A stretch of 64,000 bases of DNA from Heliocidaris tuberculata (taxonomy: Eukaryota > Echinodermata > Echinoidea > Camarodonta > Echinometridae): the NCBI GenBank assembly GCA_025618425.1, contig CM046839.1, positions 2,232,831-2,296,830 on the forward strand. Direction: 5' to 3'. The translations under genes and the position numbers were made by a program. The notes below the pieces were generated by a model. It was not told the origin of the DNA and ran no database searches. It saw only the letters and a list, made by a program, of their open reading frames with translations. Positions 53,355-64,000 of this stretch are shown in pieces. How positions within the stretch are numbered: the first letter of the stretch is position 1; each line of letters begins with the position of its first letter.

Positions 53355-54127
53355 AGTGTACTTAATTCTAACAATACAGTCTGGGGCTCTGGGCTCTTAG
53401 TGATTCCAGACTTCATGTTTGCACTTTGGAACAAAAGAAAAAATCTGAACATTCTTCTTTACAAAAAAAATGTATGGTGGTCACACCAACAAAATACTTC
53501 TCCCTACCCTCTGCTATTTTACATATATCTTACAAATCAATACATTTAAACTGGAAATACAGTGTACTCTGAGCAACAACAAAAAAAACCACAGCAAAAA
53601 CATAGTTATTTGCTAATGGGAACTTTCCTTTTCCCCAAATACTGAAGCTTCTCTAGCCCATTACCGACCCATTATCGGACCATTATTTGCAGGTTGTGGC
53701 ATTGTCCTCAAGTCATTAGCACCCCAATGTTACTTGCCAATGGGGATTACACTGGTATCCAATTCAAGGGTAGTCTTGTTGAAGACTCTTTAATTTATAG
53801 ATCTGTATCTTTGTATTTATTAGTATCAATTTTTGGAAAAAGCAGAGGTTACACGTTACAATTGGAATGAGCAAGAATATCAATAGGAAAGTGTTCTTTG
53901 TGGTATAACTAGGACATTGTTAAAAGAGTGGTACATGTATCCAAACGGACATTTCTGGAAAATATAGTTTGGGGATATAATACATAATGATAATAATGAA
54001 GTCTTTGTAAAGACCATTGATAATTGAATGGCAAGTTTGACCGGTGTGACCTGCCCAGGAGCATGTTTGCTTTAGCTTTTGAAGAATGTATACATTGCGG
54101 GATGCTATCAGAACTTGAGAAAGGAAA

Positions 54128-54249
54128 ATGGAGAGACAGGGAGAAAGGGAGGGGAATGGAGAGAGAGAGAGAGAGGGTGGGAAGAAGAAGAAGGAGGAGA
54201 GGAAGAAAGAAAAAATAAGAGGAAAAAGAAGAAGAAGAAGAAGAAGAAA

Positions 54250-54281
<32 letters not shown>

Positions 54282-54490
54282 GGAGCATGCGGCTTTGGAG
54301 AAGGAGGAGGAGGAGGAGGAGGAGGAGGAGGAGGAGGAGAAGGAGGAGGAGGAGGAGGAGGAGGAGGAGGAGGAGGAGAAAGGGGAGGAAGGAGGGAGAA
54401 CAGAAGAAGCAGGAGTGGCATGAGGATGACAAAGAGGAGCAGCAACAGAAGAAGAACAACAACAAAAAAAGAAAGAAGAGGGGAGAGAGA
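54128..54490 (+). repeat. Purine-rich GA/GAA/GGA microsatellite
   Basis: AGAGAG, then GAA and GGA blocks over about 360 bp. The Lys/Arg-rich and Pro/Leu/Ser-rich open frames are artefacts. Confidence 0.93.
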
Positions 54491-55092
54491 AACAGAGATT
54501 AACAGGACTGTGTAGGGGTTGAAGAAAGTTAGTGTCACTGGAATGTAGCTTTTAGAAGTTAGTGGAGAAAGAAATTGAGATTGTTTAAAGCAGTAACAGG
54601 ATAGTAACAAATTATACTATCCAAATGGCTATTGATATAATACATGAACAAATGAAAAAATTTGTTAAAACATGAAACATTCGAAGTTTGAATACATGTA
54701 CATGCTTATTAATTTTCCTTTAATTTTCCCTCTAACAAGTAAAACGATTAGATTGAAGAAAAATGTTGGACATCAATGTCCTTTAATTCTATTAGAAAAC
54801 CTGACAAGACCTGAAGGATAGGACGTACATTGTACCTCTCATGCCACCCCATGTACGTACATGTTGGTATTATGATAAGGACAACGCCTCTCCACCTCCA
54901 GAGCACTTCCAAGGGGAAAGTAAACAGGCCTGGAAGGGTGTCCTTTGAGTGCACATCTTGCTTTTGTTGTTAATCGCCAGAGGGGTGAACTGATGAGAGG
55001 GTTTCCGATCCAACCCTTCCAATTTGTTCCACGCCAGGATGCCAGAGCATTGGGGGCCTGAGTCCTGACACTCGAGGTGTTCTCACTATCTT

Positions 55093-55230
55093 GGGGAGCG
55101 TTTCATCAAGCGTTTTGTCAGTGATTTTTACTGACAAATTCGCTCTCAGCCAATCAGATGCAAGGATTTCAGTAGCTTATAACAGTTGTCGGTAAAAATC
55201 ACTGACAAAACGCTTGATGAAACGCTCCCC
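55093..55230. mobile_element. 138-bp MITE with 45-bp terminal inverted repeats
   Basis: The left end GGGGAGCGTTTCATCAAGCG continues TTTTGTCAGTGATTTTTACT. The right end in reverse complement is the same apart from ACC for ACT. The GTTTCATCAA core resembles the intron 1 inner MITE. Confidence 0.88.
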
Positions 55231-55309
55231 CGAGGTCATAATTGAGGGGGAAAAGTATCCAGGGAGGTGATTCATGTCAGCTGAAAAAAAAAAATTACCA
55301 AAATGATCT

Positions 55310-55389
55310 TTAACCCTCTGCCAATGAGGACTGGATGGATGCTATATTAAGCTTATGGGAATGAGATAATTCTGTAGTCAACAGGTTAA
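55310..55389. mobile_element. 80-bp piggyBac-like MITE, copy 3
   Basis: TTAACCCTCTGCCAATGAGG at the start, ATTAAGCTTATGGGAATGAG in the middle and GTCAACAGGTTAA at the end. It has the same length as the other two copies. Confidence 0.72.
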
Positions 55390-55394
55390 GTTGT

Positions 55395-58300
55395 CTTTTA
55401 AAGAATGAAGGGGAGGGGTGGGGGATGGGTAGCAGCCAACCGTGGTAAAACTTCTCAAAGTTCAATCTTATTAAGAACTCTGAAAGAAGTTTTGAAATCA
55501 TTCTAAATGTTTGGGCAATCACTGGCAATCTGACCTTGTCTCTTATCTTGCCTCTGTATGTGTAGCTGCATAATCATTTGGCAATTCTTCTGTTCTTTGC
55601 AAATGACTCTCACCCATTGTTTTGGGTAGATAGCAAATCATGCCTGAGAATCTGAATGAGGTTTTAACCAAAATGGCAATTATTTTCAACATGAAATAGG
55701 AACAAAAATATAAAACATGAAACTAAAACTGAAATCTTTATTGTGAAGGTGATTCCAGTGGAAGATATTTCGTGCCAAAATAACCATTGAAGCAAAGAAT
55801 GAAAAGCCCAAATATGATTCTTGAAAGTTCATTATTTTTCATAGACATCGTGGCACACAAAATGTAAATAAACTTTTATCTAGACGGCATGGACTTTTCT
55901 GAAATAGTCAGTGAAAATGGCGATGTGATAAAATTACTCGCTGAATGAGTGATGACTTCCAAATAATTTCCCAGAATGGGATAATGTGAACTGGGCAAGT
56001 GAATGTGGTTCGAGAGAATTAACAAACCATTCATCATTTGTCACTTTAGGCTAGGTCTTTGGTTTTATGTTTTGAGAGGGTCTCTTTGCGCAAGACCTTT
56101 GACAGTCAGGGTGAACCAGTTCTCATCTCTATTCTCAAGTTTAAAGGTGTTAAGCTTCCACTCAAATATTGTGCCCTGATTTGAAAGAGAAATATGGTAT
56201 TCATGCTGCACAGCCAGGCATGTGAGTTAAAGGTAGCAGTCAGTTGTGTTAAAAAGAAATCAAAGTTTTAAAAAAAAACATGTATCTGAACAATGTCAAA
56301 GTAAATATTATCTATCCCTAAGAACCTTAGGATACGATGTATTCTTTTTATTTTTTTTCCCTTCTATTCATTTTCTTTCTCATTTTTTTAAATCTACTAA
56401 AGTTTGATATTTGTTTATGAAATGTTTGTTATCTTGTGCAAGAATTGGTTACTATTTTCTTATGAATGCATGCTTCAAAATACTTTCTTGTTGAAGTTGT
56501 AGAAAACACCTTGTAAAGAATATATGGAGAATGTATGAATTTGTAAACTAACTTTTTGCTTTATTTACTTATTGATGTAGAAAATATGAAGAAATTTGCC
56601 TCAAAACTTTTATTTCTAGTCCAGATTAATGAGATGAACTGGTTTGACTTTTCAGTTTATGTCCTCAATGCACACCAAATATTTCCTTCCAGTGTCACAC
56701 CCAATTTCCAGTGACCATGCCTGACTGTTCCAATCACCTTCAGTCATAACTCAGTGATGAGGACTTTATTTGGTCAGTCCATGCTTCCTGGAAGCTTCCC
56801 TGTTGCTATGGCGATTGGTCCAATGTCCAGGTCAGTTGGCCTTGGGCTTCCTGGTGCTGGACATCTATGATCTTGTCTTTAATCACAAGGCCCATTTTCA
56901 TTAGCCCGAGTTTTCAAGATAGCCGCTAATTCAGATTCAGGGGAATTTAGCTAGCTCGAGCTTATTTTCAGTGAAGATGTTAATAGCGCGCTACAATGTA
57001 TATCGTCATCGCATTTGGGATATTAGCGTGAGCTTTTATCCCTAGTAAGCTACGTGTAGGTCTTCTTTGTGAAATAGCCCACTACTTAACCAAGTAGCAA
57101 GCTAATTTGCCTGTGAAGACACACTCGGACTATGACTTGCTCTGTAGATTGAGCTAATTCCTCAAGTGAGCAGACACTACTTGATTCAGGATAATGAAGT
57201 GAAGACTGGGAACTTCAAACTTAGGCTAAGAAGCTTAACTTAAATGTCACATATTTCATGCTCCAGTTTGCTTAGGCTAATGGTGTAGCACCTTCTTATG
57301 ATTCACACTTCATTAAAATTGTTTATATTGTTGTAAAAAAGCAACAATTTTTGTTCTGTTTGTGGTGATATGATCTAAGGGATTTAGAGATTTACAGAGT
57401 GCCTGAAGACTGACTTGGTTTGAATTAAGAAGGGGAAAGGGATTGTCAAGGATAGATTAAAAGTTTGTCCCACAAAGGATTCACAAATTTTTTCTTGGGT
57501 GTAATAGGGAACTTGGAAACCTGCAGGATGTTTTAAATTGTATCTTGTTCAAAACTTGCTTGTTTGTCTTTGGAAATTCTTAAAGTAAAAAATAACACAA
57601 CTTGATAACATATCCAGCAAACTGTGTTTTTAGAAGTAACAATATATGCTTCTTTTCAATTTTTCCCTCAATTTTACTCTTGGTGTTATATGTCAGTATG
57701 CTCTCCCTACCCACTTTTTAGTATATATCTGAAGAAATCATAATTATGTTGTCTGATATTGCCTCACATCCACAAAAGATGATTTCAACAAAACAGAACA
57801 AAGGAAGATGAAATTCCAAACTGCTTCAAGCTTTCAAGAGTTGATTAGATGTTCAACTATTAATTCCCATTTGAGTTGAAACAGCTGCAGTCTAGTTCAG
57901 TCTTCATCATTAAACCAGAACAGGGGCGATGTCCCAGTGAGATGCCAATATCTGATCTCTTATTACCTCTAGTGCTTCTACTAAGTCTGACTTTTGTTCC
58001 ACATATTTATTCTATTAGAGAGGGGGCATCATGATATGATAATAGAGATTTCCTAAACCCATTGAGTCAAACTTGATTTCCTTTATTGCAGTTGGGATGG
58101 ATGGATTTGTTGACAATTGACTCATTAGTCACATATTTCTTCAGAGTTTTTGATATGATAATGGAGGAAAAAAAATATTGAATTGATTTGGGCATCCTAC
58201 ATATATGTAGGGCGTTGCTCTCATTCCAAGACATATGAGCAGAGAGCAAAATGTGAAACCATTTAAAAAGCAGTTAAATGTGCGATGGTGATTAACAGAG

Positions 58301-60245
58301 TTTGCAAGAATCCAATTAAAAAAGAACTATAAATGTTCAAAAGATTTATATAAAAAGTGAATGAGGTATTAAATTTAAAAGATTCTAGGAAGGTCACATC
58401 ATGAACATTATTTGAAAAGAATGAACAGTTGTATTAACTGTAGGTCATTACATGAAGGCGTAGCCACTAGCTAGAATATCCGGGGGGGGGGGGGGAGGCT
58501 CTTAAAGTTTTAAAAGATATTCCACTGGTCCTGCCAAACTTGCTTATATATCATTCAGTAGAATTGAGGGAAGTAAAAATGATGTTTGGGTAAATGATGG
58601 AAAGCAAGTGCTTAATATCTTTTTTGTAGCACTTTGTTGGAAAGGGAAATATTAAAAAACTCAGTCTACTCCAAATAATATGGTCAAGGATTTGAAACAT
58701 TCAGATCCCAAGCCTTGTGGTCCAATGGCAAATGGGGATCCTGTATTGTCAGACAGGGGGACAGAAATGGTTGAAAATGTAAGTACATGTACCTGTGATC
58801 CCAGGGTTGCATAAGTTAATACATTAACTAAATTTTCAAAGGATAGTGGAGACTATATTTTTTTTTCTCTTTTTTCTTCCTTTTTTTTTTTTTGTTTGTT
58901 GTTGTTGTTGGTTGCAGTGTGGTATTTGAGGACTGGATTAAAATATCACCAATCATTAGCAGATAGCCAATAAATATCGATCTAATTAACTCTGCCTGTA
59001 TGTTCATCTTTAACCTTGACTTAAGGAGGGAAATCACTGTCCCCTTCCTCTGATCCTTGATGGAAGGGAAGGGCATCAATCCTCACCCCATCTCACACCT
59101 CCTGAGGTTAAAGCCGTACAAGGGACTGGTCAGTAGTCCTCACATACCTCTTCGATGATCTTTCTTTAATTCATGCATGTTGGAGTTGATTATTTTTTAG
59201 CTATGAATGTGTACATTAATATGTATACATCATTCTCACTAAAGTCTGCTTTCAAAATGTTTTAGCTAAAAGTAGAAATCATTTGAAAATCCATTATTAT
59301 ATTTGACCAATGTAAATGCCTGATGAAGTGATGTAAATGACCCCAATATCTGCATATCACCACTTTTAGATACTTCACATATATATTCTACATAAAAATA
59401 TCAAATTTTGAAATCCCAAAGTCACAATTTTTCTGATTTCTTAATAGATTGTATAATGATTCACCTCAAAAGTATTAGCATATAAAGCATGACATTTCCA
59501 AATACATGTATATGTATGCAGTCATTAAAAATTATCTTTTTATTGTTTATCATTTTTCATTGAAAAAGCAAGGAATTGGTATTTATCAAAAATGCAATGA
59601 ATTGTCTGCCTGTATCAGAAAAAAAACTTTCTTGTGCTTGGCACAGGTATATCTAGTTTGCTTACCAATACACCAGGTAGGAAGCATCCACTTTGTAATC
59701 CCCCCAGTGACATTATTCCCCTAATTGCACACATGGGTCTATGTCTATGCTTCACTTGCACTTCCACTGCGACTTCCATGTTTCATTTTCGGAACAAGAG
59801 GAAGGTGTTGAGTCGTCAGAAAGGGTATTTCTGTATCCTCCTGGGCCCTTCTCCTGTGCCACGTTGCGTCTTGTCAAAAGCCTCCTTTTCGGGAGAAAGG
59901 CACTTCCCTTTAATATGTATGTATATATATATATGGCGCTGAAGGTGCATGCCCTAAGGGCATGTGTGAAAGGGACGTTGTGACATTGTTCAGAGTGGTT
60001 AGCATGGAAATATATGTAGAGTTAAGAGTTAAAACCAATGTTATTTCTTGGCAGATTTTCCCCATTATCTTTCAAGGTGCAGTTAATCTCCTTCTGAGCT
60101 CAACATATATAATGGGAAAATGTATTTTACACCACATATGTCGAGTTCAGGAGGAGACAAGGAGCACGCTGAGAGATAATGGGGAAAATCTGAAAATCTG
60201 TGTACAAAACAAATGGAGAGTTGTTCACAAAATCAGCCATTTTGA
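55395..60245. other. Intergenic, nothing recognised
   Basis: Moderately AT-rich sequence with few arrays: a G-run at 58482-58495 and T/A tracts near 58858-58895. The open frames at 59506-59983 overlap each other and match nothing I recognise. Confidence 0.45.
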
Positions 60246-60251
60246 AGCAAT

Positions 60252-60375
60252 TTTGCCAATTTGAGGATCCCCATAGAAAGTAAAACGAGACTTTTCAAAC
60301 TTCCATAACTCTCTCATTTTTTAACCAATTTTAATGAAACTTTTTGTAAAGTGCTTCTCTGAATTCTCACTTTCC
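60252..60375 (+). repeat. Dispersed repeat, third copy (see 190-790)
   Basis: TTGCCAATTTGAG, CATAGA, TTCAAAC, TCCATAACT and TCTCATTTTTTAACC follow in the same order as at 650-770. Confidence 0.5.
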
Positions 60376-60379
60376 AATA

Positions 60380-63300
60380 ACATTGATTCTCTCCTTGGGT
60401 TTTGGTTTCCTTTAAATAGTGACTTTTCATTCTTATTTCCATTACCTATGCCACAATGCTACAGTTCTTCCTGTAAAGTGCACATCATTGTGAAAAGAAT
60501 CAATGTGACAATCAGTGAGAAGACTGTTTGGGATTAAAACATCATCTACTTCATGTGGGTGGAAAGACCTGTCTGCATTCATGAGATGTGTCACGGAGTC
60601 TTGACTCACTGGTTCCTAGACCGACGGCAGTTTCGATTCAACAAAACCTGATGATGATTTGAAAAGATGATCGTTATCACTGCTTAAATGTGCAGTACGC
60701 ATCACCTCACATCAGGCAAGGCTCCACACTCAACTTTATTTTCAGGGGAGGGGGGGGGGGGGGGGGGCGGGGGGTCCAAAGAAACATTGGGGGGGGGGGG
60801 GGACTGTGTGTCAGGGGTCCAGAGTGAAATTTGGGGGAGTTTGTTTAGTGTTGTGCCATGCTATGTACAAGCTTCATTTTGACAGCAGTATTTTGCATTG
60901 TTAGGAATGTTTGTCCAGAGGCAATAGTATGAATGAGAGTACACCAGTGTATGCAGTTTAGAATGAAACTGTATCTTAATGTCAATTTAAACCAGTTTAT
61001 TAGGAATCACTAAAGAACATTAACAGCTTTACTACTTGCCCATTTGGGGCATATAATTGGTGAAAATATCTGGCACATTTAAACTACTTGTCCAAATGAC
61101 AAATTTGCTTTTCCTGTTCAAATCGGCAAGTTTTTAAATATTGCCTTGATCGGTGAAGCCTGTATATTAATTTCATTAGCTGATCCGTCTTCTGGTTGTA
61201 ACAAGTGATTTAGGGCACCTGTCCAAAAATCTTTAGGTCGAAAGAGTTTGTTTTACTGAGTAACTTGCCTTTTTATCAGAAAACATCTGACCCTAAGGAG
61301 GAGACCAGGTTGAATAATCTTTATCTCTGCATCTTACGAACAATAACTGGCTCTTCCTGCAATTGAACACCTTTAGGTAATCTCCTTGACAAATGATTTC
61401 AATTGCGTTACCACTTCCATTCTGAGCCAATCTTACATCTTGACTGATTAAGACTTTTCTATCCAAGCTTTCATCTGACAGCCCACAGCCAAATTGGCAG
61501 CAGAGAAACCACCAGACTCTGGGGGCATTCCTTCATGTTCTCTGTCGGTAGATAACTCACAGACAATCTGCCTTTTCTAAGCTTGATTAGACGTGACAAG
61601 CTGAAACTTCTCCCCTCCTCTGCACAAGCCTCGTTCCCACTTTCAAATTTCATCGTTTTCATTTGCAAAGTTTCCCTTCCCTTCTCTTCCCATGTTGCAT
61701 GGCTCAACATAACTTATTGCACAGAGGTGCAGATTGAAACTGTTGAGGTCTGTATACACAAGTCCCCCGTTCAAATTTCGAAATTTTGGGGGTCTGGAAT
61801 AAAAGTTTAGGGACTCATGTGCACCAGGACCTCTGTTGGTGTTGACGAGCGATGCGTGATGGTAATAATAAATATCAAATATAAGTGAATATGCAGACAC
61901 TCTTCCCTAGCAGTTTGTGCACAAATCTTTTCCTGAAAGAAGAGAAAAAAACGATTGAATAAACAGTTTCATGCAAATCATCAACCCTTAAATACCCTGT
62001 ATAAACAGAGAACAATGACCATTTATCAACATATTTTTGTTTTCATCTTTAAGTTAAAAAAGAAATTGCCATCTGCTAGACATTTCTTTTGGCCTGGACA
62101 AAGATTTACTTGGAATTTCCAGGTTTTCATTCATCTGCTATATACATCCATATAAATTTACTGTCAGTCATAACAGTGTTTCATTTCCTCACAAGCCCAT
62201 AATGTATCCTTTGCTTGTGATTTTACCAGAAAGCAAGTATGATATAATGAACGTGTACACTTTCCTGAACAAAGTGTTTTTAAAAGGGATTTAGATCTCA
62301 GATTTAAAGTGGCCCATTCAAAAATGGATAAACAGGGAGGAATCCCCTCCACAGGGAGAAAAAAATGTATCTAGGCTGCCAAAGGACACCCTGCATGGTA
62401 TATATAGACTCTCTGCATTATTTTTTCTCTTTTTTTCTGAGCCTTTCAACAGGGTGATGTATACCAACTCCTACCTAGGTTCTACATGTTCCAAATTCCA
62501 AACTTCAACCATAGACCAAGTGCTATACCTAACCCTAAAAGTAGCCTGAAAGCCCCAACCCTATGTTCCTAACCTTTTTTTCCTTTTTTTTTGGGGGGGG
62601 GGAACAAAATAAAGCCCAAAGAAAATCTTTGTCTCCCCTTCCTATGCTGGATATGCCATTGGATGGAGGAAAATTTGTCTTCACTAAACTGTGATGAAGG
62701 TGAAGGTTCATAACAGATTGATTTACATGTAGCACTCTGTACAGAATGAAGATATCCCTTTTCTAGAAACTAAAAGTAATATATTGTCATTAGACAGAAT
62801 GTATTTTTTTTTTTGGTACCCATACTGACAAGATGTTTTACCTTGTGGATCAACTCAAGTGGGAACACATTCCCAATCTGTCAAAATTCTGTCAAGGGTG
62901 TGAAACTTCAGTCAGCCTAGCACCCTGTGGCATACTTAGAATCAACTCAATGCAAGCCTGACGTTTTGGAAGTGTGAATCACCCGCAAAGTTTCCTGTAA
63001 AAACCTACTTTTTTTCCATCGTGTGACACTGCTGTAGTGATAGAAAAGCTGAATGTAAAATGTCAGTATCTCTCAGTAAACAAAATTGTGTCGCTTAGAT
63101 TGCAAGAACCAGTAGGCGATTCTGTGATAGACAACGAAAAAAATGTTAGAGAAATGAAAAACTGCTGTACAGGGGAAGTAATGCTGTTAGTGGATGTTTC
63201 ACCAATCCAGAATTACTTTTTTTCATTTTGAGGCATTTTGATGGGAAATTTCAAAGATTTTACAAAAATTAAATGTTAATAAAATTATTGAGGATATTTC

Positions 63301-63660
63301 AAATTATTGATATTAATCATGTAAATGCTTATAATATTTTATCAACTGCTCCGAATAATTTTGTAAAATTTCTCATTATTATGATTAGAATTTTTATTAG
63401 AATTTGAGCTATTACTTCCAGCTGTGACCTTACTGTATTTGGAATTTATAACAAGTTATAATCTGGTTATTTAAGGTTGTCTGACTTTCATGTATGGTTG
63501 ATTCAATTTAAGACCTTTCACTTTTTAGTCTTATTTTTATTTTATCTATAAAATATTGACACTTCTGGGAGCTGAATTTTCTGATATTGACTTTAAATGC
63601 AATCAATGACACATCATATAAGCTGACTATAAAACACAAAATCTGATGACAAAGAAGCAA
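60380..63660. other. Intergenic, no gene recognised
   Basis: Short open frames only. A somewhat GC-richer stretch at 61440-61820 has overlapping frames on both strands without recognised motifs. Confidence 0.45.
60744..60803 (+). repeat. Twin poly-G tracts
   Basis: G-runs at about 60747-60773 and 60790-60802, separated by TCCAAAGAAACATT. Confidence 0.92.
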
Positions 63661-63674
63661 GCAGTTAAAATTGT

Positions 63675-63949
63675 AAACTTTAATTTAGCATTTTATTATG
63701 CAAATAAATAACAATATGTACAAAAGTAACAATAAGTCACACAGAAAACAATTTTATCAGAATGTCAACTTTTGAAACAAAACAAACAACAGAATTATGA
63801 TACAATAGAATCGAATGCATTCACTGTGTCATATAGGCTTACATATATGTCACTGGACATTATCATTGAAGATACAGTTTATTTGTACCATCGACAACCT
63901 TATGCTCTCAATTTATTTGATAATGTTTCTTCTCTACCCTCTTTGGAAT
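63675..63949 (-). CDS. Possible last exon and 3' UTR of a minus-strand gene (partial)
   Basis: On the minus strand a branch-like CTAAC is followed by a pyrimidine-rich CCTTTGCCATTACAG acceptor, then an exon starting at 63949. Depending on phase it reads SKEGREETLSNKLRA or IPKRVEKKHYQIN before a stop. An AATAAA (63692-63697 on plus as TTTATT) would end the transcript near 63670. The rest of the gene would lie beyond the window; no family is recognisable from so short a tail. Confidence 0.25.
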
Positions 63950-64000
63950 CTGTAATGGCAAAGGTTAGATTGAGGAAATCATTTCATTGGGTGCTTGTCC

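Noticed and set aside
54128..54502. Arg/Lys-rich protein frame (and Pro/Leu/Ser-rich frames on the other strand)
   Set aside because: Product of the GAA/GGA microsatellite.
63740..64000. Open plus-strand frame running to the window end (about 86 codons)
   Set aside because: AT-rich, no recognised motif, and the minus strand has better last-exon signals over the same interval.

Overview
This is eukaryotic genomic DNA from a repeat-rich animal genome. It has split genes with GT/AG introns, LINE and tRNA-SINE debris, many MITE-like inverted repeats, long microsatellites and a 500-base assembly gap. The only gene that can be read confidently is CDK7. Its protein is clearly metazoan, and the repeat style (L2/CR1-type 3' tails, echinoderm-like SINEs, frequent poly-C/poly-G runs) suggests a marine invertebrate deuterostome, most likely a sea urchin. 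The species assignment is inference.

Layout. Bases 1-36100 are gene-poor. They hold an inverted pair of a dispersed repeat (about 190-790), the gap (4036-4535), a split local duplication (5017-6957) with two adjacent palindromes, two related pyrimidine tracts (7597 and 12005), two minisatellite families interrupted by a 1556-bp Tc1/mariner-like insertion (9362-11940), a 191-bp satellite organised as 573-bp trimers (12808-15035), a LINE 3' end (about 18950-19310), MITEs at 20196 and 21192, two tRNA-derived SINEs on the minus strand (22540-23255), a 1.76-kb AGT trinucleotide array (26271-28033), a degenerate repeat block (32640-33545) and a 112-bp-arm palindrome between TA arrays (33977-34212).

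Bases 36177-50354 hold CDK7 on the plus strand: 11 coding exons, about 363 codons, with all kinase signature motifs. The introns carry nested MITEs (intron 1), antisense LINE fragments (intron 4, 5.5 kb), a two-layer MITE (intron 5), and a MITE plus an 80-bp piggyBac-like element (intron 7). The last two exons need either weak splice sites or a one-base correction to keep the conserved C-terminus.

Bases 50380-64000 are mostly intergenic and low in recognisable features. They contain two more copies of the 80-bp TTAA-bounded element, a MITE at 55093, a purine-rich microsatellite at 54128, another copy of the dispersed repeat at 60252, and a possible last exon and 3' UTR of a minus-strand gene converging on CDK7 at the right edge.

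No operon-like or defence-like gene system is visible. The notable content is the repeat architecture and the CDK7 gene model.
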